Source: Fibrobacter sp. UBA1765 (GTDB taxonomy: Bacteria; Fibrobacterota; Fibrobacteria; Fibrobacterales; Fibrobacteraceae). Taken from it: DNA of 45,654 nt. Both the position numbers and the translations under genes were made by a program. Shown here one piece after another: positions 7,791 through 16,225 of the stretch. Numbering within the stretch: position 1 is the first letter of the stretch; each line of letters starts with the position of its first letter. The notes under the pieces were generated by a model. The model saw nothing but the letters and a program-made list of their open reading frames with translations. It did not search any database and had not been told where the DNA came from. The DNA is taken from contig DCGZ01000121.1 in NCBI GenBank assembly GCA_002314675.1, forward strand, positions 1 to 45,654, read 5' to 3'.

Positions 7791-9248
7791 TTAGCCCATC
7801 AATGCCTTGTTGATTTCTGCAGCGGCTTCGCGGCCAGTCTTCATAGCCATGACAACAGTGAGCGGACCATGCTTGGAATCGCCGCCAACGAAAACGTTCT
7901 TGACTGTAGTTTCGTTGGTTGTGCCATCCTTAACAATGTAGGTGCCGTTGCGGTTTGTATCGAGACCTGCAGTTGTATCCTTGATTTCTGGAGAAACCTT
8001 GCTGCCGATTGCGAGAACGACTGTGTCGCAGTCGATTGTTTCGCTCTTGCCTTCGATCTTTACCGGGCGTGGACGACCCTGTTCATCAGGTTCACCGAGT
8101 TCAAACAAGTCGAGCTTGGCCTGTGCTACGCGGCCGTTTGCGTCTGCAACGAATTCAGAAGGATTGTGGAGTTCAAGAATCTGGACACCTTCTTCAAGGA
8201 TTTCCTTGATTTCTGCCTTGCAAGCAGGCATTTCTGCCTGGGTTCTGCGGTATACGACGCGAACGTTTTCTGCACCGAGGCGGTAGGCCATGCGGCTTGC
8301 GTCCATGGCAACGTTACCGCCGCCAACAACGATTACGTTCTTGCCGGATTCAATTGCTTCGCCGCGGTTTGCCTTCTTCAAGTATTCTTCTGCAGTGTAG
8401 ACGCACTTGAGGTCTTCGCCCGGAACGCCGGTCTTCATTGCAAGAGCTGCGCCGTTTCCGAGGAACACTGCATCGAATTCCTTGAGCAATGCTTCTATGG
8501 TAATATCCTTGCCGACAGTTACGCCCATCTTGCATTCAATGCCCATCTTCGGGAGGATTGCATATTCGTAATCCACGATTTCCTTTGGAAGGCGGAATTC
8601 AGGAATGCCGTAGCGGAGCACGCCGCCAAGAAGATCGTAGCTTTCAAAAACGACAACTTCGTGACCGAGCTTGCGAAGGTCGACTGCGCAAGCAAAGCCA
8701 GAAGGACCGGAGCCAACGACTGCTACGCGCTTGCCTGTAGCTGGGGCAACTTCTGGAGTCTTTTTGCCGCCAAGATTCTTGCGCTCGTAATCTGCGCAGA
8801 AGCGTTCAAGAGCGCCCATCTTGATACCCTTATTCGGGTCCTTGAGGCTTTTACCCATGGCGCAGTTAGACTGGCACTGCTTTTCGTGCGGGCAGACACG
8901 GCTGCAGATGCTTGGCAAAAGAGTGTTGTCGCGAATGATGTTGATTGCAGTCTGGAAGTCGCCTGCTGCAACATATTCAAGATATTCAGGAATCGGCATG
9001 CCGATCGGGCAAGCTGCGGTGCAGAACGGCTTTTTGCACTTCATGCAACGGCTTGCTTCAACACGGGCCTGTGCTTCGGTATAACCGAGAGCAGCTTCCT
9101 TCATGTTGGTGCGGTTTTCCTTCAAGTCAAGTTCTGCAGGGTATTGCGGAGCAATGCCAAGCTTGTCTTTCAATGTGAGCGCAGGGAGTGCCTGGATGCG
9201 TTCAAGCTCTGCCTTTGCGGCCTCGTTAAGGACTGCAGAATCGTGCAT
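7791..9248 (-). CDS. gltD: NADPH-dependent glutamate synthase small subunit (GltD type)
   Basis: A 485-aa iron-sulfur flavoprotein. The N-terminal domain carries two Cys clusters (C68, C71, C76, C80 and C115, C119, C125, C129) for [4Fe-4S] centres. It is followed by an FAD-binding motif VVGSGPSG (about 178-184), GGVLRYGIPEFRLPK (209-222) and an NADPH-binding VIVVGGGNVAMDASR (305-319). The C-terminus has the FAD closing motif VFVGGDSKHGP. The family passes electrons from NADPH to glutamate synthase, but similar proteins also act as the large subunit of NfnAB-like ferredoxin:NADP oxidoreductases. No gltB or nfnA neighbour is present, so which role applies is open. Divergent from the lipoprotein gene upstream; terminator shared with HD-GYP. 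Confidence 0.92.
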   Translation of the reverse strand: MHDSAVLNEAAKAELERIQALPALTLKDKLGIAPQYPAELDLKENRTNMKEAALGYTEAQARVEASRCMKCKKPFCTAACPIGMPIPEYLEYVAAGDFQTAINIIRDNTLLPSICSRVCPHEKQCQSNCAMGKSLKDPNKGIKMGALERFCADYERKNLGGKKTPEVAPATGKRVAVVGSGPSGFACAVDLRKLGHEVVVFESYDLLGGVLRYGIPEFRLPKEIVDYEYAILPKMGIECKMGVTVGKDITIEALLKEFDAVFLGNGAALAMKTGVPGEDLKCVYTAEEYLKKANRGEAIESGKNVIVVGGGNVAMDASRMAYRLGAENVRVVYRRTQAEMPACKAEIKEILEEGVQILELHNPSEFVADANGRVAQAKLDLFELGEPDEQGRPRPVKIEGKSETIDCDTVVLAIGSKVSPEIKDTTAGLDTNRNGTYIVKDGTTNETTVKNVFVGGDSKHGPLTVVMAMKTGREAAAEINKALMG

Positions 9249-9409
9249 AAAAATTACCTATCCAAATTTTGTGAAAATGAAAAACTTTACATAATATAGC
9301 TACAATCAAAGTAATTGTAAAATGCGTTTGCAAGAATGTTGCCGGTATTGACTATTAGAAATAGTTTGGCTTTTCACTTTTGTGAATTAATTGAATGTAT
9401 ATTTGAATT
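9249..9409. promoter_or_regulatory. Divergent promoter region between gltD and the lipoprotein gene
   Basis: On the minus strand a TATTAT-like -10 lies about 40 nt before gltD, whose ATG has AGG 9 nt upstream. On the plus strand TATATT (9398-9403) is preceded by TG and sits 6 nt before ATG 9410, so the lipoprotein mRNA may begin at or beside its start codon. A short perfect inverted repeat TTCACTTTTGTGAA (9373-9386) lies at the expected -35 area and could be an operator. No SD precedes ATG 9410. All inferred from sequence. Confidence 0.45.
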
Positions 9410-9973
9410 ATGAAATACTTTTTGTTATTTGTTGTCTTAGCTTTTTTTGCATGCTCTGATGATGCATCGAACGGAATTTCAACGCCCCCTGTAGAGGCAG
9501 TATCGTCATCAGCGAAATCGGATATTTTAAGCAGTAGCTCCATTGCAGAACCTCAAAGTTCTTCTTCGGAGTCATTCGATACTGAATGGAATCAAGCTAG
9601 GTTGACCTGGTATGAATCTTACCCGGAAGAAGGCAGTGAAGAATGCATAGAATATAATGGCTGTGAATGGGCCGGTTGGTTTGCCGGATTAAATGACCAG
9701 CAGACAAGGGAATGGGTTGCCGAAAACAACATTATTGCAGTTCACGAAAAGGACTGGGAAGCGTATAAGTTAAAGACATTCCGCTTGCGCAAGAATGGAC
9801 ATGAAATAGATGCTGTCGTTTATGACATGTGCTCTGATAGCGATTGTGACGGATGCTGTACAAAGAATGCGGGAACCATAGGTTTTTTGATTGACATTGA
9901 AACGAATACAAAGAGCCGTTTTGGAAATCAGGGCTCTGGTGTTGTAGAATGGATTTGCCTGGATTGCGAGTAG
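9410..9973 (+). CDS. Cys-rich lipoprotein, possibly double-psi beta-barrel-like
   Basis: A 187-aa secreted lipoprotein: an N-terminal hydrophobic signal ends in lipobox AFFAC (acylated C15), followed by a linker with runs of serine (about 27-55), a layout common in Fibrobacter. The mature domain begins RLTWYESYPEE and carries paired cysteines (ECIEYNGCEW), then VVYDMCSDSDCDGCC and RFGNQGSGVVEWIC. The Asp in VVYD, the Cys pairs and the closing VxWxC are reminiscent of expansin/RlpA double-psi barrels acting on polysaccharides, but I cannot confirm this by eye. It is 5 nt upstream of the DUF4874/4832 gene and probably co-transcribed with it. Confidence 0.8.
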   Translation: MKYFLLFVVLAFFACSDDASNGISTPPVEAVSSSAKSDILSSSSIAEPQSSSSESFDTEWNQARLTWYESYPEEGSEECIEYNGCEWAGWFAGLNDQQTREWVAENNIIAVHEKDWEAYKLKTFRLRKNGHEIDAVVYDMCSDSDCDGCCTKNAGTIGFLIDIETNTKSRFGNQGSGVVEWICLDCE

Positions 9974-9978
9974 GAACT

Positions 9979-11616
9979 ATGAAAAAAATTTTGGGAATTC
10001 TTGGCGCCTTGTTTTTTGTTGCACCTCTTTTTGCAGGTACGCTTGTTTTGCAGGATTTGGATTATTCAGACAAAATGCAGACCTTGCCAAATTATGATCG
10101 TGGATTTTATAGGCCACAGGTTTTACATATAAAGCCGAGTGGCACGAAGCCTGTAGAAAAGCCATACGGAAAGCTTTTGCACCTGCGTGCTGAAATTTCT
10201 GAATTTAGCAGTAGCGCATGGCTAAGCGCAAACGGCACTGATACAACGCGAGGCGTTTCGCAAGACTTGACTGAAGACGCCTTGAATGTTTTGCAGACTA
10301 GCTTCGATAATATTCGCGCCTATGGCGGTAAAGTCATAGTCCGTATTTGCTATGATCCTTGGTACAATGGTAGGCGCAATGTTACGCCGGAACATGAGTG
10401 GGTGCTGAAGCATGTGAAGCAGCTTGCTCCTGTACTCAGTAAAAATACTGATGTGATTATGGCTCTTGAAATGGGCATGCATGGCGCATACGGAGAAATG
10501 CATAGCGATACGGCAATCACATACCCGCGTGTTGCCGAAGCAGTCAATTTGATGTTACGCAACACTCCGCCGGAATTAAAAATTTTGACACGCACGGGTA
10601 ACTATTCTGCTGCGGTGCTTGGCTTTGAAAACTGGGGCAAGGATTTTTATATAGACGGTCCCGAGTTCAAGCGAATTGCCGAAGCCAAGGGCGATACCAT
10701 GTACCGTGTAGGCATGTTCAATGATGGCTATCTTGGAACACAGTATGACTATGGAACTTGGGGCGCAGATTGCAACAGTTCAATTTGCCGTGAAGAAGGT
10801 GTTGCTTGGCTAGAAAAGTATAGCATAAATATGCCTTATGGTGGCGAAGCACTCACGACAGCAAGCGGCTACCAAGTCATTAACACTCCTGAGTTCCTTG
10901 CTTACGAAGGCTTTAGAACGCATACGAGCTATTTGAACATTGAATGGAATTACAACTTGATCAATAGCTGGAAGGAAGTGCAGTTCAAGGGCAAGGATTT
11001 TGAATATGACAATGCCGTGACAGGATTCAAATATGTAGAAGACCATTTGGGATACCGCTATGTTTTGCGTGGGTCAAAATTGATTGATACCGTAGATGCT
11101 TCCGGAATGTTCAAGGCTGCGCTAAAAATCCAGAATGTTGGATTTGGCAACTTGACTCAAAAAACGCCCACCAGAATTTTGCTCGCAAAAGATGTTGGCG
11201 ATGATGACGTATGCCCGGAAATTGATTCTGTAGAAGTGCCTGATGTTGACTTCATGAATGTTCATAGTCGCACAATCGCTGTAAATGGCAGCGACACATC
11301 CATGACCTTCGATGGTACAAACGATGTGGAATTTGAAACTAAAATTTCGGGCAAGGGCCTGTACAATGTGATTTTAAAAGTCGGGAACATTGCCTTTGCA
11401 AATGACCGTAAAAATCTTTATTGCGATGATGACTTGACGGGTGTGTACCTGGGCAAAGTCTTTGTGGACCCAGCGAAGGAACCGCCGCAGGGAATAGCAA
11501 AAGTCAGGAATGCAAACGGCAAAAATCATGGTGCTTTTGTCAAGCGTAAGAATCAGAAAATTCTCATTCAAGAGGGCGAACGAGAATTCAGTATAAACGG
11601 CATGAAGGGGCGGTAG
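9979..11616 (+). CDS. Secreted DUF4874/DUF4832 domain protein
   Basis: A 545-aa exported protein with a Sec signal peptide (MKKILGILGALFFVAPLFA). The following region (NYDRGFYRPQ near residue 36, then LLHLRAEISEFSS, RICYDPWYNG, and MALEMGMHGAYGEMH) matches DUF4874, which appears to be a TIM-barrel-like, glycosidase-related domain. From about residue 200 (TRTGNYSAAVLG, MFNDGYLG, GGEALT, SYLNIEWN) it matches DUF4832. The ATG at 9979 has AGGA 5-8 nt upstream; the open frame extends further upstream but overlaps the lipoprotein gene. Role unproven; with its neighbour it may form a small extracellular polysaccharide-handling pair. Confidence 0.85.
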   Translation: MKKILGILGALFFVAPLFAGTLVLQDLDYSDKMQTLPNYDRGFYRPQVLHIKPSGTKPVEKPYGKLLHLRAEISEFSSSAWLSANGTDTTRGVSQDLTEDALNVLQTSFDNIRAYGGKVIVRICYDPWYNGRRNVTPEHEWVLKHVKQLAPVLSKNTDVIMALEMGMHGAYGEMHSDTAITYPRVAEAVNLMLRNTPPELKILTRTGNYSAAVLGFENWGKDFYIDGPEFKRIAEAKGDTMYRVGMFNDGYLGTQYDYGTWGADCNSSICREEGVAWLEKYSINMPYGGEALTTASGYQVINTPEFLAYEGFRTHTSYLNIEWNYNLINSWKEVQFKGKDFEYDNAVTGFKYVEDHLGYRYVLRGSKLIDTVDASGMFKAALKIQNVGFGNLTQKTPTRILLAKDVGDDDVCPEIDSVEVPDVDFMNVHSRTIAVNGSDTSMTFDGTNDVEFETKISGKGLYNVILKVGNIAFANDRKNLYCDDDLTGVYLGKVFVDPAKEPPQGIAKVRNANGKNHGAFVKRKNQKILIQEGEREFSINGMKGR

Positions 11617-11817
11617 TTTTTAGAAGGCTGTACGTTCAAGGAGCTTTTAACTATACTTTTGAACGGCATCTGATTCTATCATGAGTTCTGTGTTTTTTTT
11701 GCTGCAAATAAAGATTAAGTATAAGATTTGAAAATATTTTTGATGTGTAAAGTAGTTTTGCAAAAAAAGTGTATTTTTATGTATTAAAAATACACTTTTT
11801 TATGTATATTTAGTGGT
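11617..11817. other. Intergenic region with 16-bp AT-rich inverted repeat and -10 element
   Basis: No gene is seen. Positions 11763-11778 and 11786-11801 form a perfect 16-bp inverted repeat (arms AAAAAAGTGTATTTTT / AAAAATACACTTTTTT, 7-nt loop). It may terminate the upstream gene or be an operator. TATATT follows at 11805-11810, 7 nt before the GTG start of the ATPase gene. A second weak repeat (GTTCAA ... TTGAAC) lies near 11634-11678. Confidence 0.6.
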
Positions 11818-13113
11818 GTGAAGCGCAAAATTCTTGAAAGTTTAAGAAAATGGCAGGTTTCCGCCGATCGCAAGCCCCTGATTTTGCAGGGTGCCCGCCA
11901 AACCGGCAAAACCTATTCCGTCACGGAATTCGGGGCAAACTGCTACTCCGATGTGGTTTACTGCAACTTCGAAAAGGAACGGGATCTGGGGAGCGTTTTC
12001 TCGAATCTTTCGCCCGCCCATATCCTGCCCAACCTGTCTGCCGTTAAGCGCCAAAAGATTCTCCCCGGCGAGACTCTCGTGATTTTTGACGAAGTGCAGA
12101 TGTGCCCCGAAGCGCTGGCGTCGCTAAAGTATTTTTGCGAAGAGTCTCCCGACACCCATATCGTAGCTCTTGGGTCGCTTCTGGGTGTCGCCGTTAATCG
12201 AGAACAGTTTTCGTTCCCGGTGGGCAAGGTGGAGTTCATGGATATGCTCCCCATGGATTTTGAGGAATTTCTCATGGCGCGGGGCGATGATTTTCTGATT
12301 GACCGAATCAAGGATTGCTACGAAAACAATAAACCCCTTGAAGAGGCGTTGCATATAAAATCTCTGGAGGCTTATCGCGAGTTCCTTTTTGTTGGTGGCA
12401 TGCCTGCGGTGGTCGATAACTTTGTCCGAAACAGGAATCCGATCCAGACCAGCATTTTAAAGGACGACATTCTTGCCGCATATCAAAACGACATGAGCAA
12501 ATACAACAAGGCAAGCGAAATCCCAAAGACCAGGCTTGTCTATGGAAATATCGGAACGCAGCTTGCAAAAGAAAACAAAAAATTCCAATATCGCGGCCTT
12601 AAGCAGGGAGCAAGGGCTAGCGAGTTTGAAAATGCGATTGAATGGATTTGCCTTGCGGGAATCGCGTCTAAAGTCAGCCGCCTGGAACAGGTCGCGCTGC
12701 CCTTCAAGGCCTATGCTTCCGACACCGATTTTAAGCTGTACATGAATGATGTCGGCTTATGCTGTGCTTCTCAGAATGCAAAGTTCGAAGACATTGTTTA
12801 TGAAAACTCCTTGTTCAACGACTTCAAGGGCGGCCTTGCTGAAAACTATGTTTTTACGCAGTTGAAGGCGAACCGTGTAGAGGCCTATTACTGGAATGCC
12901 GCAAACCAGAACGAAGTTGATTTCATCATTCGTCAAGAGGGCAATGTAATTCCCGTAGAAGTCAAGGCATCGACGCACAACAAGTCGCAGAGCCTGAATG
13001 CATTTGTGAAAAAGTATAATTCGCCCTACAGCATTAGAATATCTGCCAAGAACTTCGGCTTTGAAAATGACATCAAGTCAGTGCCGCTCTATGCTGCATT
13101 TTGCGTAAAGTAA
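11818..13113 (+). CDS. AAA_14 / DUF4143 ATP-binding protein
   Basis: A 431-aa ATPase of the large AAA_14-DUF4143 family. It shows Walker A GARQTGKT (about residues 25-32), Walker B LVIFDEVQ, a sensor region VALGS, and FLFVGGMPAVVDNF at the start of the DUF4143 part. The C-terminal domain carries NEVDFII...IPVEVKAS, a PD-(D/E)XK-like E...D...ExK pattern that may be structural. Family members are common in accessory regions, often next to toxin-antitoxin genes, with unknown substrates. The start is GTG 11818; there is no SD, but a TATATT -10 lies 7 nt upstream. It is flanked by defence-type genes downstream and may mark the left edge of the island. Confidence 0.88.
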   Translation: MKRKILESLRKWQVSADRKPLILQGARQTGKTYSVTEFGANCYSDVVYCNFEKERDLGSVFSNLSPAHILPNLSAVKRQKILPGETLVIFDEVQMCPEALASLKYFCEESPDTHIVALGSLLGVAVNREQFSFPVGKVEFMDMLPMDFEEFLMARGDDFLIDRIKDCYENNKPLEEALHIKSLEAYREFLFVGGMPAVVDNFVRNRNPIQTSILKDDILAAYQNDMSKYNKASEIPKTRLVYGNIGTQLAKENKKFQYRGLKQGARASEFENAIEWICLAGIASKVSRLEQVALPFKAYASDTDFKLYMNDVGLCCASQNAKFEDIVYENSLFNDFKGGLAENYVFTQLKANRVEAYYWNAANQNEVDFIIRQEGNVIPVEVKASTHNKSQSLNAFVKKYNSPYSIRISAKNFGFENDIKSVPLYAAFCVK

Positions 13114-13140
13114 TTGAAAAAGAACGGTTACTTCCGTGAA

Positions 13141-13389
13141 TCACTCAGACTCCCGAGCATGTTTTTTCAAATTAAACCAGTCCACTAAAGCATCGTAATC
13201 TGTTTTGGGTAAACCGCACAATTTCCAAACAGTTGTGTTTAACACGTATTTTTCATTTCTTATTCGGTAACAGGTTTGCAAGGCGGCTTCCATGCGCCCA
13301 CTCGTATAGCCATCATTGTAACCTTCTGAAAATGCTGAACTGGACGACTTATTCCAAAATTTCAAAAATTTCTTTCCAACGCGTTTCAT
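13141..13389 (-). CDS. Small hypothetical protein, 82 aa
   Basis: An 82-aa basic frame whose 5' end overlaps the 3' end of the upstream GHKL-zincin gene by 41 nt in another frame. It holds a helical segment FSEGYNDGYTSGRMEAALQT and a short TDYDALVDWF near the C-terminus. No family is recognised. AGGAG lies about 14 nt before the ATG, a poor spacing, so an internal start or translational coupling is possible. Only moderately convincing as a gene. Confidence 0.45.
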   Translation of the reverse strand: MKRVGKKFLKFWNKSSSSAFSEGYNDGYTSGRMEAALQTCYRIRNEKYVLNTTVWKLCGLPKTDYDALVDWFNLKKHARESE

Positions 13390-14908
13390 AGCTGTTTAAT
13401 TCGCTCCTTTTGACAATAAGGTATTCCATGGCAAGTGTTAAGGCGAGGCTAAATGACACGGAGGCATCCCCGCCAAAAACATGGCATTTTTCATGAACAA
13501 AGGTTCCAAGGGCCTCATGGAATTTTAGAGCGTCAAAGCACCTGCGTTTCAAATAAATTGCTTTTGCGCGAAACTTAAAGGTTATTCCCAGACTATTGAT
13601 TTTTTTCGAATAATTTTTCACCAGGCTCGCCATTCCCGTAGCACCTGGCGAATCGTTACCTATGATTCTTTGATCGTATTCAGCGGTACTGTCAAAAAAA
13701 TCTCCATATATGTCCTGGACAACTTCCTCCAAAAGATTAAAGGCCCTTTGTTCATGCGGCAAAAGTTCCGCGTCCATTACCATTCCGCCATTTTCTTCGC
13801 AAGCCTCTTCCAAGGACTTGTACCCCAACAAGGAGAACGTGTTCTGCCCAAGAATGTATTTGGTATTCTGTTTTTTAAGCCAGCTTTCCGCCTGCAACCT
13901 GCGATTCCTGCCGTACTGGGTAAAGACTGGACTAACGCAGAGCAAATTAGGGAATTCTTTCACGAATGAATCGCGTGTACTTTTATTTTCGCTAATTCGC
14001 CTCACAAGTCCATTGACTATCGGATACCAACTCTTCGAATCATAGTTTTTCGCAGGGTATTGCCGCCACACCTTCTTCATCTGTACAAGCATTTTCATTG
14101 CGCCACTTGCAGAAATGTTGTCAACAACATGGCCAATAACACGAATGATTTCACTATGGTAAATCGTTTCTCGTTCGCGGTCGCGTTCCTCATACGAATG
14201 CAGGCATACAACCAAATCAAAGGGAATAGATCCCCTTAATTGATAACTGCAAAAAACAGGACCTCTGGGTCCAAAACCAAATGTAAAAGGCAGCGAATCG
14301 GAATACGATTCTTTGGCACTGTAATATACAGCGCCTATTTTCCCTTCCCATATAAGTTCTCCTAGCAAGGGGTTTTCTGGGTAATAAAAGGAATTCACAA
14401 CCTCCTGAAATAATTCGTAATCGCTGGCACTCACGCCATCTAATTCCAGGCATGTTGTGTCGGATTTATCTTCAACAACATCGTAGGCAAGCATTTTCAT
14501 GTGTTTGCCATCGATTTGGTGGTCAATGTCAATAACCTTCAAGCTCCAATCGCCTGAGCGCATTCTCACAGTCCACTTTTTATCACGATATGCGCAAAGT
14601 GCCGCAATTTTAAAGCCTTCGCCAAAATAGCCTGCATGGGTTTCCTGGCCGTCCCTTTTCGTGGAGGCTCCTATATGCACAAGCCATTCATAATTGAAAT
14701 TTATGCCTGCAGCCTCTAGTTTCACAACCCCCTCTTTATACGAGAGTGAAAAACCGGAATGCCATTTGTCGTAACCTACCGCATCATAAAAATTCTGCAG
14801 AAAATCTCTGGCGATAGAAAATGTTTTCCATTTTACAGGATACGTCAAGGCAATGTTCAAGGGAACAATCGTGCTGGGTGACGTTTCAGGAGATTCTTTA
14901 TTGAGCAT
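13349..14908 (-). CDS. GHKL (Hsp90/MORC-like) ATPase fused to zincin-like metalloprotease domain
   Basis: A 519-aa protein. The N-terminus has the Bergerat-fold features: N-box ARDFLQNFYDAVG (33-45) and a lid/G-box with IGASTKRDG (79-87) and GYFGEGFKIA (93-102), where the G-x-x-G-x-G-F-K pattern binds ATP. About 300 middle residues are unrecognised. Near the C-terminus FVHEKCHVFGGDASVSF carries HEKCH at 472-476 with an Asp five residues later (481), resembling a gluzincin/M78-like zinc site (HExxH...D). A fused ATP-driven conformational switch and protease is my inference. The ATG is preceded by GGGGG. It lies divergently from an XRE-M78 gene in a defence-type island. No family name is known to me. 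Confidence 0.7.
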   Translation of the reverse strand: MLNKESPETSPSTIVPLNIALTYPVKWKTFSIARDFLQNFYDAVGYDKWHSGFSLSYKEGVVKLEAAGINFNYEWLVHIGASTKRDGQETHAGYFGEGFKIAALCAYRDKKWTVRMRSGDWSLKVIDIDHQIDGKHMKMLAYDVVEDKSDTTCLELDGVSASDYELFQEVVNSFYYPENPLLGELIWEGKIGAVYYSAKESYSDSLPFTFGFGPRGPVFCSYQLRGSIPFDLVVCLHSYEERDRERETIYHSEIIRVIGHVVDNISASGAMKMLVQMKKVWRQYPAKNYDSKSWYPIVNGLVRRISENKSTRDSFVKEFPNLLCVSPVFTQYGRNRRLQAESWLKKQNTKYILGQNTFSLLGYKSLEEACEENGGMVMDAELLPHEQRAFNLLEEVVQDIYGDFFDSTAEYDQRIIGNDSPGATGMASLVKNYSKKINSLGITFKFRAKAIYLKRRCFDALKFHEALGTFVHEKCHVFGGDASVSFSLALTLAMEYLIVKRSELNSYETRWKEIFEILE

Positions 14909-15166
14909 ACGGCCCCCATGTTTTATTAATTAGAGGCGCTTTGCGATATGGAAAAAACACATAAAACAAAACGCACTTCTCCTTAGAAAAGAGAAGTACG
15001 TCGGGCTGTAATGTAGATACAAATAAAAAAGCTGGCAAGGCATTTAAGAAAATTTTACAAAATGAGACGAGTTCTTTTTCGCGCATCTCACAAAAAATAA
15101 AAATTTCATTGTTTACATTTGATGTTATATTTTGTATATTTGTAAACAATAATGGAGTTTGCTAAT
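14909..15166. other. Divergent intergenic region
   Basis: Contains a hairpin (ACTTCTC 14975-14981 / GAGAAGT 14991-14997) and, at its right end, the promoter/operator of the XRE-M78 gene described separately. It is AT-rich and no gene is visible. Confidence 0.6.
15109..15149 (+). promoter_or_regulatory. Promoter with paired operator arms for the XRE-M78/PIN operon
   Basis: A near-consensus promoter TTTACA (15112-15117) - 17 nt - TATATT (15135-15140, preceded by TTG) is embedded in an inverted repeat: TTGTTTACA (15109-15117) and TGTAAACAA (15141-15149). The left arm covers the -35 and the right arm abuts the -10. This is the classic layout for autorepression by an XRE-type antitoxin, here inferred to be the protein encoded immediately downstream. 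Confidence 0.75.
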
Positions 15167-16225
15167 ATGTCTGAAGTTTCCACTTTTGCGTTGCGATTGA
15201 AGAGCGCCCGCCTTATGAAGGGGTTCTCCATGGACGACCTTTGTGAAAGAATGGAACCGAAGGTCTCCAAAATGGCCATTTCCAAGTACGAATCTGGGAA
15301 AATGGATCCTGACAGCGAAGTTCTGATTTCTTTGGCGGATGCGTTGGATCAAACCCCCGATTATTTTTTCCGTCCGTTCACTTTCAAGCTGGAATCCATG
15401 CGCTTTAGAAAAAAGCAGAACCTAGGGGCCAAGCAAATTGAAAGCGTGAAAATGAGCATTGCGGATTTCGTGGAGCGCTATGTCAATATCGAAGAAATCT
15501 GCAATGACGCCAACATCGATGTTGATTTTGCCTCCGTCCCTGTTGCTTCCACAGAACAGGTCAAGGCTGCCGCAGTCAAGCTTCGTGAACGTTGGTGCCT
15601 GGGCAAAGACGGCATTGTCAATGTGATAGAAATGCTTGAAGAACACGGCGTAAAAGTTGTGGAGATTGATGCCCCCGACGGATTCGATGGCGTAAGTACC
15701 AAGGTCAACGATGTTATCCCGGTGATTGTCCTTGGAAAAAATTTTTTGTACGAACGAAAGCGTTTTACCGCATTGCATGAACTTGGCCATTTGCTGTTGA
15801 ATTTTGGAAACCGTTTTTCTGACAAGGAACAGGAATCTTTTTGCAATCTGTTCGCAAACGAAATGCTGCTTCCAGAAACTGAACTTAGGCGTATCCTTGG
15901 CAATTGCAGAAAGAAGGTCTCCGTTAAGGAACTTCGGCCGATCCAGATGCGATTCGGTATTTCTTGCGATGCTATTATGTACAAGGCCAAGGAATGTGGA
16001 GTTGTATCCGCTGCGTTTCATAGGGGCTATTGCATAAGGAAAAGTCAAAGTCCTGAATACAAGTCATTCGTTGAAAGATCCGATTCTCCAGCAGAAACTT
16101 CACATCGTTTTGAGTCCCTGGTATATAAGGCTCTCGAAAACGAACTGATTACCATGTCAAAAGCGGCAAATTTGCTCCGCACTGACGTTATGACTATCCG
16201 AAAGGAGCTTACAACGGCATGGTAA
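15167..16225 (+). CDS. XRE-HTH / ImmA-IrrE (M78) metallopeptidase fusion, antitoxin-like
   Basis: About 352 aa. Residues about 6-65 form an XRE helix-turn-helix (ALRLKSARLMKGFSMDDLCE, MAISKYESGKMDPDSEVL). Residues 170-290 form an M78 peptidase with HELGH at 204-208 and the downstream ESFCNLFANEMLLP motif carrying the third ligand. The C-terminal 60 residues, with a helix-rich EDxL-like end, overlap the PIN gene start. ATG 15167 is preferred because GGAG lies 9 nt upstream; an in-frame ATG at 15152 lacks an SD. Such proteins act as DNA-binding, protease-bearing antitoxins or repressors (COG2856), paired with a toxin. Translation is coupled to the PIN gene by a 7-nt overlap. Confidence 0.92.
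   Translation: MSEVSTFALRLKSARLMKGFSMDDLCERMEPKVSKMAISKYESGKMDPDSEVLISLADALDQTPDYFFRPFTFKLESMRFRKKQNLGAKQIESVKMSIADFVERYVNIEEICNDANIDVDFASVPVASTEQVKAAAVKLRERWCLGKDGIVNVIEMLEEHGVKVVEIDAPDGFDGVSTKVNDVIPVIVLGKNFLYERKRFTALHELGHLLLNFGNRFSDKEQESFCNLFANEMLLPETELRRILGNCRKKVSVKELRPIQMRFGISCDAIMYKAKECGVVSAAFHRGYCIRKSQSPEYKSFVERSDSPAETSHRFESLVYKALENELITMSKAANLLRTDVMTIRKELTTAW

Noticed and set aside
7776..9299. A 507-codon plus-strand open frame opposite gltD
   Set aside because: It is exactly antisense to a clear GltD protein and reads as low-complexity Cys/Ala/Phe-rich sequence without motifs or an SD, so it is a codon-bias shadow.
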